A stretch of DNA of 50,232 bases, from contig JAEDKA010000025.1 in NCBI GenBank assembly GCA_016296065.1, positions 1-50,232 of the forward strand. The letters are read 5' to 3'. Positions within the stretch are counted from its first letter, which is position 1. Every line of letters begins with the position of its first letter. Made by a program: the position numbers and the translations under genes. The DNA comes from Kiritimatiellia bacterium. Lineage in GTDB: Bacteria; Verrucomicrobiota; Kiritimatiellia; RFP12; UBA1067. The notes beneath the pieces were generated by a model. The model was not told the DNA's origin. It was given only the letters and a program-made list of their open reading frames with translations, and searched no databases. Shown here piece by piece: positions 16,007 to 25,082 of this stretch.

Positions 16007-16704
16007 ACCCTAATGCGCAGACAGATGAATCGGCTGCAATGCTTTCCGCATTGCAGCATTATCTGTTCTGTCCGCGACAGTGTGCGCTGATTCACGTCGA
16101 AGGCGTATGGTGCGAAAACTATTTGACGGCTGCCGGGCGGCAGTTGCATGAAAGAGTAGATCGAAAAGGTGGTGAAACGCGCAAGGATGTCCATCTGGCT
16201 ACTGCTCTACGGTTAACGTCCAATCGTTTGGGTTTGACAGGCATCGCCGACATGGTGGAGTTTCATCGCCAGGAAAAACAGTTTGATGCAAATGGAAAAT
16301 GTGTTGCCGCGCATTTGCCTGGCCGGACGGGGTTCTGGCGCCCGTTCCCGGTCGAGTATAAGCGCGGCGCGCCCAAGTTGCACCGGGCGGACGAGGTGCA
16401 GCTTTGCGCACAGGCACTTTGCCTCGAAGAGATGCTAAGCGTGTCGATAGTGTCTGGGGCATTGTTCTATGGTGAGACGCGTCGGCGAACGGACGTTGTG
16501 TTCGATGAGGCGCTTAGGACGTTGACGGAAGACGTCGCGAGAAAGGTACACGAGCTCATTACAGCGGGAGAGACGCCACCTCCTGTGCTGACTAAAGGCT
16601 GCAAAGCGTGTTCTCTGTTAGATCAATGTCGTCCAGAGGGTTTTGGTGGAATGGAGTCGGCGCGGCGATGGATTGAGAACCAGCTGGAGGGTACCGGCGC
16701 ATGA
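16003..16704 (+). CDS. cas4: Cas4 exonuclease of the adaptation module
   Basis: 233 residues. An N-terminal cysteine in LFCPRQCALIH and three C-terminal cysteines in GCKACSLLDQC form the [4Fe-4S] site. The RecB-type catalytic motif includes VEYKRGAPK, and a Q motif follows (EVQLCAQALCLEE). Cas4 trims prespacers and checks the PAM with Cas1-Cas2. Its start overlaps the RhuM stop and its stop overlaps the cas1 start (ATGA at 16701-16704). Confidence 0.96.
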   Translation: MNPNAQTDESAAMLSALQHYLFCPRQCALIHVEGVWCENYLTAAGRQLHERVDRKGGETRKDVHLATALRLTSNRLGLTGIADMVEFHRQEKQFDANGKCVAAHLPGRTGFWRPFPVEYKRGAPKLHRADEVQLCAQALCLEEMLSVSIVSGALFYGETRRRTDVVFDEALRTLTEDVARKVHELITAGETPPPVLTKGCKACSLLDQCRPEGFGGMESARRWIENQLEGTGA

Positions 16705-17726
16705 AGAAGCTATTGAATACGCTGTATGTACAGACGCAGGGGATGTACCTCCGGCGGGAAGGGGAGACCGTCGTTGCGGAGAAGGACGGCGAGGTCAAGC
16801 TGCGTCTGCCGATTCACACGCTGCAGGGAATCGTTGCGTTCGGAAATGTTATGGCAAGTCCTTTTCTGCTCGGACTCTGCGCCGAGCGCGGCGTTTCCGT
16901 CTCGTTCCTGACTGAGGCAGGGCGCTTCCTGGCACGAGTGCAAGGGCCGGTTTCCGGGAACGTCCTGCTGCGGCTTGCACAAACGCGCGCATACGAAGAC
17001 AAGGCGAAGAAGGGTGATATCGCGCGGAGCTTCGTGATTGGCAAGCTGATGAACGCGCGGAACGTGCTGCTGCGAAGGATGCGGGGCCATGGAGATTCGT
17101 CTGCTTTGTCGGATGCCGCCGCAAAGATCGCAGGTGTCTTGCGTCGTGTCAAGGATTCTGCGCCTGACGCAGAGCGGCTTCGCGGATTGGAAGGCGAGGC
17201 GGGGGCGGTTTACTTCGGATGTTTCAACGAGCTGTTGGTTGCACAGCGAGAGGCATTTTCCGTTGAATCGAGGAATCGACGTCCGCCATTGGACCCGATG
17301 AATGCGCTCCTCTCGTACCTCTATACGCTCCTTGCGCATGACTGCAGAGGCGCATTGGAGGGCGTCGGACTCGATCCTCAAATCGGGTTCCTGCATGAAG
17401 TGCGATCAGGCAGACCGAGTTTAGCGCTTGACTTGATGGAGGAGTTCCGCGCCGCAATCGCCGACAGGACGGCACTCACTCTAGTGAACTTAAGGCAGCT
17501 AGGCGCCAAGGACTTTCGCAAGACGGAGACAGGAGCGGTTGAAATGTCGGAAGCGGCGCGAAAAACCGTCCTTATGGCATGGCAGAAGAAAAAACTGGAG
17601 ACCGTCACGCATCCGTTTCTCGACGAAAAGATGCCCGTGGGCTTGTTGCCGCATATTCAGGCGCTGCTGTTGGCGCGTCATCTGCGCGGCGATCTTGATG
17701 CATATCCGCCGTTTCTACTCAAGTGA
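16701..17726 (+). CDS. cas1: Cas1 integrase (type I-C)
   Basis: 341 residues, standard length. It shows the I-C style N-terminus (LLNTLYVQTQGMYLRREGET), the catalytic glutamate region (GLEGEAGAVYFGCF), the PLDPMNALLSYLYTLLAHD segment, and the catalytic histidine and aspartate region (IGFLHEVRSGRPSLALDLMEEFR). Cas1 with Cas2 inserts new spacers at the leader end of the array. It is coupled to cas4 by ATGA; cas2 follows after 9 nt. Confidence 0.98.
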   Translation: MKKLLNTLYVQTQGMYLRREGETVVAEKDGEVKLRLPIHTLQGIVAFGNVMASPFLLGLCAERGVSVSFLTEAGRFLARVQGPVSGNVLLRLAQTRAYEDKAKKGDIARSFVIGKLMNARNVLLRRMRGHGDSSALSDAAAKIAGVLRRVKDSAPDAERLRGLEGEAGAVYFGCFNELLVAQREAFSVESRNRRPPLDPMNALLSYLYTLLAHDCRGALEGVGLDPQIGFLHEVRSGRPSLALDLMEEFRAAIADRTALTLVNLRQLGAKDFRKTETGAVEMSEAARKTVLMAWQKKKLETVTHPFLDEKMPVGLLPHIQALLLARHLRGDLDAYPPFLLK

Positions 17727-17735
17727 GGTTCCATT

Positions 17736-18029
17736 ATGTTGATGTTAGTTAGCTACGATGTGAATACGGTGAACGCAGCAGGGAGGAGGCGTCTTCGTCG
17801 CGTGGCGAAGCTATGTGAAAACTGGGGCATAAGGGTTCAGAACTCTGTATTCGAGTGCTATGTGGACTGGGCGCAGTGGTTAGAGCTAAAGGGCAAACTG
17901 GAGTCGATATGCGATCCCGATCTGGACAGTTTGAGGTATTACAACATGGGAAATAACTATGAAGGCAAGGCGATACACTATGGCGCAAAGCCTACGATTG
18001 ATCCCGTGCAGGACACTATATTGGTGTAG
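17736..18029 (+). CDS. cas2: Cas2
   Basis: 97 residues with the ferredoxin-like Cas2 fold: MLVSYDVNT at the N-terminal strand with the usual Asp, RRLRRVAKLCENWGIRVQNSVFEC, and a C-terminal strand. It is the structural partner of Cas1 in spacer integration. The last cas gene; the leader and array follow directly. Confidence 0.98.
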   Translation: MLMLVSYDVNTVNAAGRRRLRRVAKLCENWGIRVQNSVFECYVDWAQWLELKGKLESICDPDLDSLRYYNMGNNYEGKAIHYGAKPTIDPVQDTILV

Positions 18030-18040
18030 TTGATATGCTT

Positions 18041-18083
18041 CCGCGAACCTCTAGCGCGCAGACATTCGCTAGGAGGTTCGCGG
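18041..18083 (+). terminator. hairpin after cas2 (terminator-like or regulatory)
   Basis: CCGCGAACCTCTAGCG (18041-18056) pairs with 18067-18083 (16 pairs, one bulged C). No U run follows, so it may be a processing or stabilising element rather than a Rho-independent terminator. Confidence 0.5.
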
Positions 18084-18145
18084 AGGAAATGGTTCTTTGA
18101 CAATGAAAATCATAAAGCCGAGATGCAATTTCGGCTCGGAAATGG

Positions 18146-18151
18146 TATTAT
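18146..18151 (+). promoter_or_regulatory. candidate pre-crRNA promoter (-10)
   Basis: TGG-TATTAT extended -10, giving a predicted start about 55 nt before the first repeat. No -35 at proper spacing. Confidence 0.5.
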
Positions 18152-18188
18152 ATTGAGCGTCATAAAGCTCTTCGGGGCCTTTTGATGG

Positions 18189-18209
18189 CGATAATTGAAC
18201 AAATTATCG
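18189..18209 (+). promoter_or_regulatory. perfect inverted repeat abutting first CRISPR repeat
   Basis: CGATAATT (18189-18196), loop GAACA, AATTATCG (18202-18209), ending 2 nt before repeat 1. The position suits a leader-anchoring site for Cas1-Cas2 integration or a hairpin at the start of the pre-crRNA. Confidence 0.5.
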
Positions 18210-18211
18210 CG

Positions 18212-21200
18212 GTCGCCCGTCACACGACGGGCGCGAATTGAAACCCAAAAATATAGATAGATACCTTAAACTCTATGGTCGCCCGTCACACGACGGGCGC
18301 GAATTGAAACTGTTGGTGCCGCTATCGGTGCATCCCTCATTGGGTCGCCCGTCACACGACGGGCGCGAATTGAAACTGTACATAATGAAGGAGATATGCC
18401 GAACTTCTATGGTCGCCCGTCACACGACGGGCGCGAATTGAAACACGATACATTGGCCGGAATTTATCTCCCGCCTACGTCGCCCGTCACACGACGGGCG
18501 CGAATTGAAACTCGCGCCTGTTGATGAGCCTGTCAAGGCTCCCGGTCGCCCGTCACACGACGGGCGCGAATTGAAACAAGCCGCCGCCGGATCATCTGGC
18601 AATAGCTCTCGTCGCCCGTCACACGACGGGCGCGAATTGAAACCGGTGAGTCCTCGCCTAATATATATGGCGTTTTTGGGTCGCCCGTCACACGACGGGC
18701 GCGAATTGAAACCGCCGGTGCCGAGGATCTTGACCGCGACCTTCTGTCGCCCGTCACACGACGGGCGCGAATTGAAACCCGACTGCGCCGACTGGAAAAC
18801 TGCGCGACTTCGCGTCGCCCGTCACACGACGGGCGCGAATTGAAACAATGGAGGATTGATTCCAACAACGGCGCTTTTGTCGCCCGTCACACGACGGGCG
18901 CGAATTGAAACGCGCTGTCCGCGCCTATTTCAGTACGGCGATGTGTCGCCCGTCACACGACGGGCGCGAATTGAAACTCGAAAACGGGGATTATCACATG
19001 GTGGAATGCGTCGCCCGTCACACGACGGGCGCGAATTGAAACTCCGCGAGGTGCTTGTAGCCCATTGCGGTATTGTCGCCCGTCACACGACGGGCGCGAA
19101 TTGAAACGCGCGCTTTGGCGACCATGCGCTCGCGGTTTTTGTCGCCCGTCACACGACGGGCGCGAATTGAAACTGGACGCGCCCGTCAAGGCGGACATTG
19201 TACTGCTGTCGCCCGTCACACGACGGGCGCGAATTGAAACACGTCGCGGTATTCGGCAATCAGCAGCGCGAGGCGTCGCCCGTCACACGACGGGCGCGAA
19301 TTGAAACAAGTCATTGCCGTAGGTGAACGCGCCTGTCCCGTCGCCCGTCACACGACGGGCGCGAATTGAAACATGGCTTCATGGTAGGAATCCGGCGCAT
19401 CGGAGGTCGCCCGTCACACGACGGGCGCGAATTGAAACACCAAAGGAATACGACAGAGGACCGGAAGATAATGTCGCCCGTCACACGACGGGCGCGAATT
19501 GAAACCTGAAGATGGCCCAGGGATGGGAACCCGGCGAAGGGTCGCCCGTCACACGACGGGCGCGAATTGAAACCACGAAGTCCCGCTTCTGGGATGCGTT
19601 CAGTTTGGTCGCCCGTCACACGACGGGCGCGAATTGAAACAGCGTCGACCATTGGTCGCTCGTATGGTCCGCAAGTCGCCCGTCACACGACGGGCGCGAA
19701 TTGAAACTCCCCTCAATCCGCCAGACACTGCGCCAGGAGCGCGGGTCGCCCGTCACACGACGGGCGCGAATTGAAACCTTTGCCATCGCCGCGCGCTCCT
19801 CCTCGATGTGTCGCCCGTCACACGACGGGCGCGAATTGAAACCTCGCAGTCTATGGATGTTACAACTGTCCCTCAGGTCGCCCGTCACACGACGGGCGCG
19901 AATTGAAACGCCTTCTCCATCCACTCGAGCGCCTGGCGCTCCGTCGCCCGTCACACGACGGGCGCGAATTGAAACACTAACAGGAAATATAGTGGAACTG
20001 CTCGCCTAGTCGCCCGTCACACGACGGGCGCGAATTGAAACGGCAACGCGGCGATCCTCTGCGCTTCCGCGAGCGCGTCGCCCGTCACACGACGGGCGTG
20101 AATTGAAACGCTGCGCTTGTCGATCTCGTCCAGCTTTGCGATCGTCGCCCGTCACACGACGGGCGTGAATTGAAACTTACCAGTCATATTAGGCGCTCTG
20201 CTGCTCGGGTCGCCCGTCACACGACGGGCGTGAATTGAAACAGCTCCTCGATGTCGATGGGGAGCCCCATGCGGAGTCGCCCGTCACACGACGGGCGTGA
20301 ATTGAAACGTCGTAAAGGACGGCATCATCACCTCTGGCGACATGTCGCCCGTCACACGACGGGCGTGAATTGAAACACGCCGCTGATCGTGAGCGTCCCG
20401 GTCGCGACGTCGCCCGTCACACGACGGGCGTGAATTGAAACAAGCGCAACGAGCGCGGCGGCCTTGCGCTCTTGTCGCCCGTCACACGACGGGCGTGAAT
20501 TGAAACGTTATACCGTTTAGCAAGTTGAAAATCCTTGGAGTCGCCCGTCACACGACGGGCGTGAATTGAAACTACGGCAACTGGTACGAGGCGATACGAT
20601 ACCTGTCGCCCGTCACACGACGGGCGTGAATTGAAACAGGCGCGACGAGCGCGGCGGCCTTGCGCTTTTGGTCGCCCGTCACACGACGGGCGTGAATTGA
20701 AACACGGCCCACGCCGCCGCCTCCTGCCACTGGCGTCGCCCGTCACACGACGGGCGTGAATTGAAACAACCCAATCGGTGAAGTCCTTGACGCGCTTTGT
20801 CGCCCGTCACACGACGGGCGTGAATTGAAACTTCGTTTTCTTGCCTACGTTTAATGTTGATAACGGTCGCCCGTCACACGACGGGCGTGAATTGAAACGC
20901 ATCGCGTGTAGGCGCTCGTGGATCGCTTCGTGTCGCCCGTCACACGACGGGCGTGAATTGAAACATTGTCTGACTTGCCTTTCACTTTGTGTGTTTACGG
21001 TCGCCCGTCACACGACGGGCGTGAATTGAAACTCTGCGACCTCGCCGTTTGCATCGAGCACGCCGACGTCGCCCGTCACACGACGGGCGTGAATTGAAAC
21101 AGCGGCCTCTTTAGTAGGAGCACCACTACCAAGTCGCCCGTCACACGACGGGCGTGAATTGAAACACCGAGTCCGCACGCGGCGAAGTGCGCCATCACCG

Positions 21201-22095
21201 TCGCCCGTCACACGACGGGCGAGAATTGAAACTTTTAAACTCCCCCCTTGCGCGGCAAAGAAAAGTCGCCCGTCACACGACGGGCGTGAATTGAAACCGC
21301 GCCCTGCGGGACGTATGCCGTCGGCCCTGTGTCGCCCGTCACACGACGGGCGTGAATTGAAACCGCTCTACTGCTCCGCAGTCTCTCGACTACTGGGTCG
21401 CCCGTCACACGACGGGCGTGAATTGAAACCGCAGGTCGGCGGCTGGGACGGAATCCCCATGAAGTCGCCCGTCATACGACGGGCGTGAATTGAAACGCCT
21501 TGAGTCCGTCGTTTATCTCGCGCCCGACATGTCGCCCGTCACACGACGGGCGTGAATTGAAACGCGTATGGCGCGGTGTGGCCCGTCGCGATGTAGCCGT
21601 CGCCCGTCACACGACGGGCGTGAATTGAAACGACGTGACCCGCTTGACGTTGACGCGGCCAAAGAGTCGCCCGTCACACGACGGGCGTGAATTGAAACCG
21701 CCGAAAGCGACGACAGGAAATCCGAGGCCGCCGTCGCCCGTCACACGACGGGCGTGAATTGAAACAACGCCGCCACGTCAAGCGCGGTCGCGGTCAGTGT
21801 CGCCCGTCACACGACGGGCGTGAATTGAAACCCCCACACTAAGGATGTCGTCACGGATATGGAGTCGCCCGTCACACGACGGGCGTGAATTGAAACTCAT
21901 ACTGTCGCTCGATGTAGTCGAAATCGCCGTCGCCCGTCACACGACGGGCGTGAATTGAAACCTGGGACACAACACGGCAAGGTTGGGCACATGCGTCGCC
22001 CGTCACACGACGGGCGTGAATTGAAACATCTATGTTGTGCCCATCATACTGCAAGGCCTCAAGTCGCCCGTCACACGACGGGCGTGAATTGAAAT
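18212..22095 (+). CRISPR. type I-C CRISPR array, 59 repeats and 58 spacers
   Basis: The repeat is 33 nt: GT, stem CGCCCGTC, loop ACAC, stem GACGGGCG, then an 11 nt 3' part ending GAATTGAAAC. Spacers are about 31-36 nt and the mean period is about 66.4 nt. The 3' ATTGAAAC end and the adjacent leader orient transcription rightward. Repeats 1-28 (to 20041) carry C at repeat position 23; repeats 29-59 (from 20077) carry T, except the repeat at 21200 with A. The repeat at 21464 has an internal C-to-T change, and the last repeat (22063-22095) ends in T. Position 23 is the first base of the expected 11 nt crRNA 5' handle. Confidence 0.98.
20442..20473 (+). repeat. spacer nearly identical to spacer at 20638
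   Basis: This 32 nt spacer and the one at 20638-20670 differ at three positions and one nt in length. The two are separated by two unrelated spacers. Confidence 0.9.
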
Positions 22096-22225
22096 GACGC
22101 CGCCAGGATGGCGGCTTCCCCAGTCAGTCGCACGCCGCGCGATGGGCGTGAATTGAAACCGGCCGCCGCCAGGATGGCGGCTTTCCCAGTCAGTCGCGCG
22201 GCACGCGATGGGCGTGAAATCTGTT
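22096..22225 (+). repeat. degenerate array tail with duplicated unit
   Basis: Two decayed repeats (22127-22159 and 22193-22225) keep the GTCG start and GATGGGCGTGAA part but have altered stems. Each is preceded by a near-identical segment containing GCCGCC-AGGAT-GGCGGC and CCCAGTCA (22096-22126 and 22160-22192). Unlike true spacers, these two segments are near-copies of each other. Confidence 0.75.
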
Positions 22226-22475
22226 GAGGCGTTCCTACGTTCATATGGGACGATTTTTGCTTCAAGGGCCAGAGCGTCGGCCGAAAAGAAGGCTGGGCCG
22301 ATAGGGAAGCTCGGAGGCGGAGCTTCCTCGGCGAACTCGAAGGTGGCGTTTGTTGGTGAGTCACAGGCTCGCACCAAGTCCATTTCTTGCTGTTAGGTGA
22401 GGCTAACTGCTTGCGGGTCAAGGCACATTTTTGATAAAATATTCTCTAATTAACCAAACGAAGGAAGGTTTAAAA
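22226..22475 (+). other. intergenic region after array
   Basis: An open frame of about 60 codons continues from the decayed array (22208-22396) but lacks a ribosome binding site and recognisable similarity. Apart from the promoter near 22411-22440 I see nothing else. Confidence 0.5.
22411..22440 (+). promoter_or_regulatory. promoter of NifU-like/GGGtGRT operon
   Basis: TTGCGG (22411-22416), 18 nt, then TGA-TAAAAT (-10 at 22435-22440). The ATG is at 22476 behind GAAGGAAGG. Confidence 0.5.
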
Positions 22476-23168
22476 ATGGTCTATTCGACTGAAGTTGAGC
22501 ATCAGTGCCCGCTCATGAAGGGGTGCAACCACGGTCCGGCGCCGATTCCCGAAGAGGGTAAGTGGGTGCAGGCCAAGCAGATCAAGGACATCAGCGGCTA
22601 CACGCACGGCGTGGGCTGGTGCGCTCCGCAGCAGGGTGCGTGCAAGCTCTCCCTCAACGTGAAGAACGGCATCATCGAGGAGGCGCTCGTCGAGACGATC
22701 GGCTGCTCGGGCATGACGCACTCCGCGGCAATGGCCTCCGAGATCCTCGTCGGCAAGACGATTCTCGAGGCGCTCAACACCGACCTCGTGTGCGACGCGA
22801 TCAACACCGCGATGCGCGAGCTCTTCCTCCAGATCGTCTACGGCCGCACGCAGAGCGCGTTCTCCGAGGGCGGTCTCGTCATCGGCGCGGGCCTCGAGGA
22901 CCTCGGCAAGGGGCTTCGTTCGATGGTCGGCACGATGTACGCGACGAAGGCGAAAGGCCCGCGCTACCTCGAGATGACCGAGGGCTACTGCACGCGCATG
23001 GCGCTCAACAAGGAAGGCGAGGTGATCGGCTACGAGTTCGTCTCGCTCGGCAAGATGACTGACTTCATCAAGAAGGGCCTCTCTCCGAACGAGGCGTGGG
23101 AGAAGGCGAAGGGCCACTACGGCCAGTTCGAGAGCGCCGCGAAGTACATCGATCCCCGCAAGGAATAA
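22476..23168 (+). CDS. NifU/IscU-like iron-sulfur scaffold protein
   Basis: 230 residues from ATG 22476, which follows a GAAGGAAGG site; a longer frame from 22431 lacks one. It has a NifU_N-like core (GACKLSLNVKNGIIEEALVETIGCSG) and conserved cysteines at HQCPLMKGCNHG, GVGWCAPQQGAC, TIGCSGM and EGYCTRM. The family is annotated as an Fe-S cluster assembly scaffold and commonly sits beside GGGtGRT proteins, as here (19 nt spacing). The extra N-terminal cysteine cluster suggests metal or cluster binding. Function beyond this is unproven. Confidence 0.85.
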   Translation: MVYSTEVEHQCPLMKGCNHGPAPIPEEGKWVQAKQIKDISGYTHGVGWCAPQQGACKLSLNVKNGIIEEALVETIGCSGMTHSAAMASEILVGKTILEALNTDLVCDAINTAMRELFLQIVYGRTQSAFSEGGLVIGAGLEDLGKGLRSMVGTMYATKAKGPRYLEMTEGYCTRMALNKEGEVIGYEFVSLGKMTDFIKKGLSPNEAWEKAKGHYGQFESAAKYIDPRKE

Positions 23169-23187
23169 GTGAAGGAGAATTTCAAAA

Positions 23188-24228
23188 ATGGCTAACAAGA
23201 AAGTTGCAAAGAAGGCCGCTTCCGCCGAGAAGCTGTTCGAAGGCTACGAGCGCCGCGAGGCCAAGATCCTCGCCGCGCTGAAGCCCTACGGCATCAAGTC
23301 CATCGAGGAGTGCCGCGACATCTGCCTCAAGGCCGGCTTCGACCCCTACAAGATCGTCGAGGAAACCCAGCCGATCTGCTTCGAGAACGCGAAGTGGGCG
23401 TACACCGTCGGCGCCGCGATGGCGATCAAGAAGGGCTGCACCAAGGCCAAGGACGCCGCCGCCGAGATCGGCGTCGGACTCCAGAGCTTCTGCATCCCCG
23501 GCTCCGTCGCGGAGAACCGCCAGGTCGGCCGCGGACACGGCAACCTCGGCGCGATGCTGCTCGACGACGAGACGAAGTGCTTCGCGTTCCTCGCGGGCCA
23601 CGAGTCGTTCGCCGCCGCCGAGGGCGCGATCAAGATCGCGCTCAACGCGAACAAGGTGCGCAAGACGAACCTCAAGGTCATCCTCAACGGACTCGGCAAG
23701 GACGCCGCGTACATCATCAGCCGCATCAACGGCTTCACGTACGTCAAGACGGCGTTCAACAACAAGACCGAGAAGCTCCGCGTCGTCGAGAAGAAGGCGT
23801 TCTCGAAGGGACCGCGCGCCGACGTCATGTGCTACGGCGCGGACAACGTCCCCGAGGGCGTCGCGATCATGAAGTTCGAGAACGTGGGCGTCTCCATCAC
23901 GGGCAACTCCACGAACCCGACGAGGTTCCAGCATCCCGTCGCAGGCACCTACAAGAAGTGGTGCTGGGAGAACGGCCGCAAGTACTTCTCCGTCGCCTCG
24001 GGCGGCGGCACCGGCCGTACGCTCCACCCCGACAACATGGCCGCCGGTCCGTCCAGCTACGGCATGACGGACACGATGGGCCGCATGCACTCCGACGCGC
24101 AGTTCGCGGGCTCCAGCTCCGTTCCGGCCCACGTCGAGATGATGGGCCTCATCGGCATGGGCAACAACCCGATGGTCGGCGCGACGGTCGCAGTCGCGGT
24201 CGCCGTCGAGGAGAGCTTCAAGAAGTAA
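23188..24228 (+). CDS. GGGtGRT-family protein
   Basis: 346 residues after a GAAGGAG site. The family name motif is seen as ASGGGTGRTLHPDN. Other conserved parts are KPYGIKSIEECRDICLKAG, WAYTVGAAMAIKKGC, GRGHGNLGAMLLDDETKCF, GHESFAAAEGAIKIAL and GNNPMVGATVAVAVAVEE. The N-terminus is lysine-rich (NKKVAKKAAS). The family has no established biochemical role but is recurrently paired with the NifU-like gene, so a role linked to Fe-S or a related cofactor is inferred. A strong terminator follows. Confidence 0.93.
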   Translation: MANKKVAKKAASAEKLFEGYERREAKILAALKPYGIKSIEECRDICLKAGFDPYKIVEETQPICFENAKWAYTVGAAMAIKKGCTKAKDAAAEIGVGLQSFCIPGSVAENRQVGRGHGNLGAMLLDDETKCFAFLAGHESFAAAEGAIKIALNANKVRKTNLKVILNGLGKDAAYIISRINGFTYVKTAFNNKTEKLRVVEKKAFSKGPRADVMCYGADNVPEGVAIMKFENVGVSITGNSTNPTRFQHPVAGTYKKWCWENGRKYFSVASGGGTGRTLHPDNMAAGPSSYGMTDTMGRMHSDAQFAGSSSVPAHVEMMGLIGMGNNPMVGATVAVAVAVEESFKK

Positions 24229-24244
24229 GCCCGGCTCCTTCGGG

Positions 24245-24267
24245 AACGGCCTTCGCGGAAGGCCGTT
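24245..24267 (+). terminator. inverted repeat after GGGtGRT gene
   Basis: AACGGCCTTC (24245-24254) pairs with GAAGGCCGTT (24258-24267). No U run follows directly; it may assist the terminator just downstream. Confidence 0.45.
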
Positions 24268-24271
24268 GCAT

Positions 24272-24307
24272 AAACAGCCACACCCCTCCACGGGGTGTGG
24301 CTGTTTT
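24272..24307 (+). terminator. Rho-independent terminator
   Basis: AAACAGCCACACCCC (24272-24286) pairs with GGGGTGTGGCTGTTTT (24292-24307). The stem is long and GC-rich with a 3' T run. Confidence 0.9.
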
Positions 24308-24454
24308 AGTACGCTGGCTGATAGAGACAGGAAGACACCAAAAACCCGCAGACAACCTGTGTCAATCGGCTACTCTAGTTCTTAGACTTTGCTTATGGTT
24401 AAGACTGTGCGATATTTGTCGAATTCAAATGGAGGAAACTGGGAGGGTATAGAA

Positions 24455-24847
24455 ATGGATTTCCTACGACGTGGCCTTAAAGTGTTGCTTGCAATAGGTG
24501 TATTGTCTATTGTGTATTTAATGTGGGGAAATTCAACTTGCAAGTTGAAATTGCAAATAGGAGACGTGAATAAATTTGTGGAACTCTGCAAGGTTGAGGC
24601 CGATGCGATGAAACAAGCAGGTGTTGAACTTGTTGATGGGCGAGAGTGCGCATGTTCATTGAGATTTCTGTCGCCGCAGTTCATCACCCTTAGACAAGAT
24701 AATATTATGGATATTCAGCTGCGCGGAGGGTTTGCACATAAGGGATTGCTAGTTGACATAGATAAAAATGAAAGGCCGTCATTATCCCATGCAAAGTTTG
24801 GAACTCGCAAAATTTTAGCACGGGTATATCTTTACAGTGAACTTTAG
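24455..24847 (+). CDS. small exported or membrane-anchored hypothetical protein
   Basis: 130 residues from ATG 24455 behind a GGGAGGGTATAGAA leader. One N-terminal hydrophobic helix (residues ~10-25, VLLAIGVLSIVYLMW) is followed by a mixed domain with a CACSLRFLS stretch. I recognise no family. The DNA is clearly AT-richer than the core genome and the gene precedes Rhs debris, so it may be an acquired gene or orphan immunity gene of an Rhs-type locus (inference). Confidence 0.5.
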   Translation: MDFLRRGLKVLLAIGVLSIVYLMWGNSTCKLKLQIGDVNKFVELCKVEADAMKQAGVELVDGRECACSLRFLSPQFITLRQDNIMDIQLRGGFAHKGLLVDIDKNERPSLSHAKFGTRKILARVYLYSEL

Positions 24848-25003
24848 TGACACCTCTGATATGCTTTCAAAGATGGACGGTGGAACTATCGTAAGACTTT
24901 GCGGGGCGTCGCTACTGATTTGGGTTGCTCCAGCAATTGCTGTGTGCGGTCGTTGGGTGCTTTCCAAACCAGAAGCGAGTGTTGCGGTGACGCCCCCGCG
25001 GAG

Positions 25004-25061
25004 CGCGTCAAGGCGGTGGAGCTGAACGCGGAGACGCTTGATTTTAGCAATGCCGAAGCGG
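25004..25061 (+). repeat. 58-bp repeat, copy 1
   Basis: It shares 54 of 58 bases with 27100-27157. Both encode a peptide like RVKAVELNAETLDFSNAEA, so this is a fragment of a family of proteins rather than a non-coding repeat. Confidence 0.85.
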
Positions 25062-25082
25062 CGAAATTCTTGAATAAAAGAC

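Larger units (their letters stand above)
18030..18211 (+). promoter_or_regulatory. CRISPR leader
   Basis: 182 nt between cas2 and the first repeat, AT-richer than the array. It contains a 16-bp hairpin (18041-18083), an extended -10 (18146-18151) and a perfect 8-bp inverted repeat just before the first repeat. The leader lies at the cas2 side, matching the orientation inferred from the repeat 3' end and the repeat polymorphism. Confidence 0.85.

Noticed and set aside
18041..18083. Hairpin after cas2 as an attachment site of a mobile element
   Set aside because: There is no integrase gene or matching second copy in the window; a transcript-end or processing role is simpler.
18097..18151. TTGACA at 18097-18102 as the -35 of the array promoter
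   Set aside because: It lies over 40 nt from the TATTAT at 18146, far from the usual 16-18 nt spacing.
18238..22054. Short open frames inside the array with repeating peptides
   Set aside because: They are translations of the CRISPR repeats and spacers, not genes.
22208..22396. Small ORF following the array
   Set aside because: It starts within a decayed repeat, has no ribosome binding site and shows no recognisable similarity.
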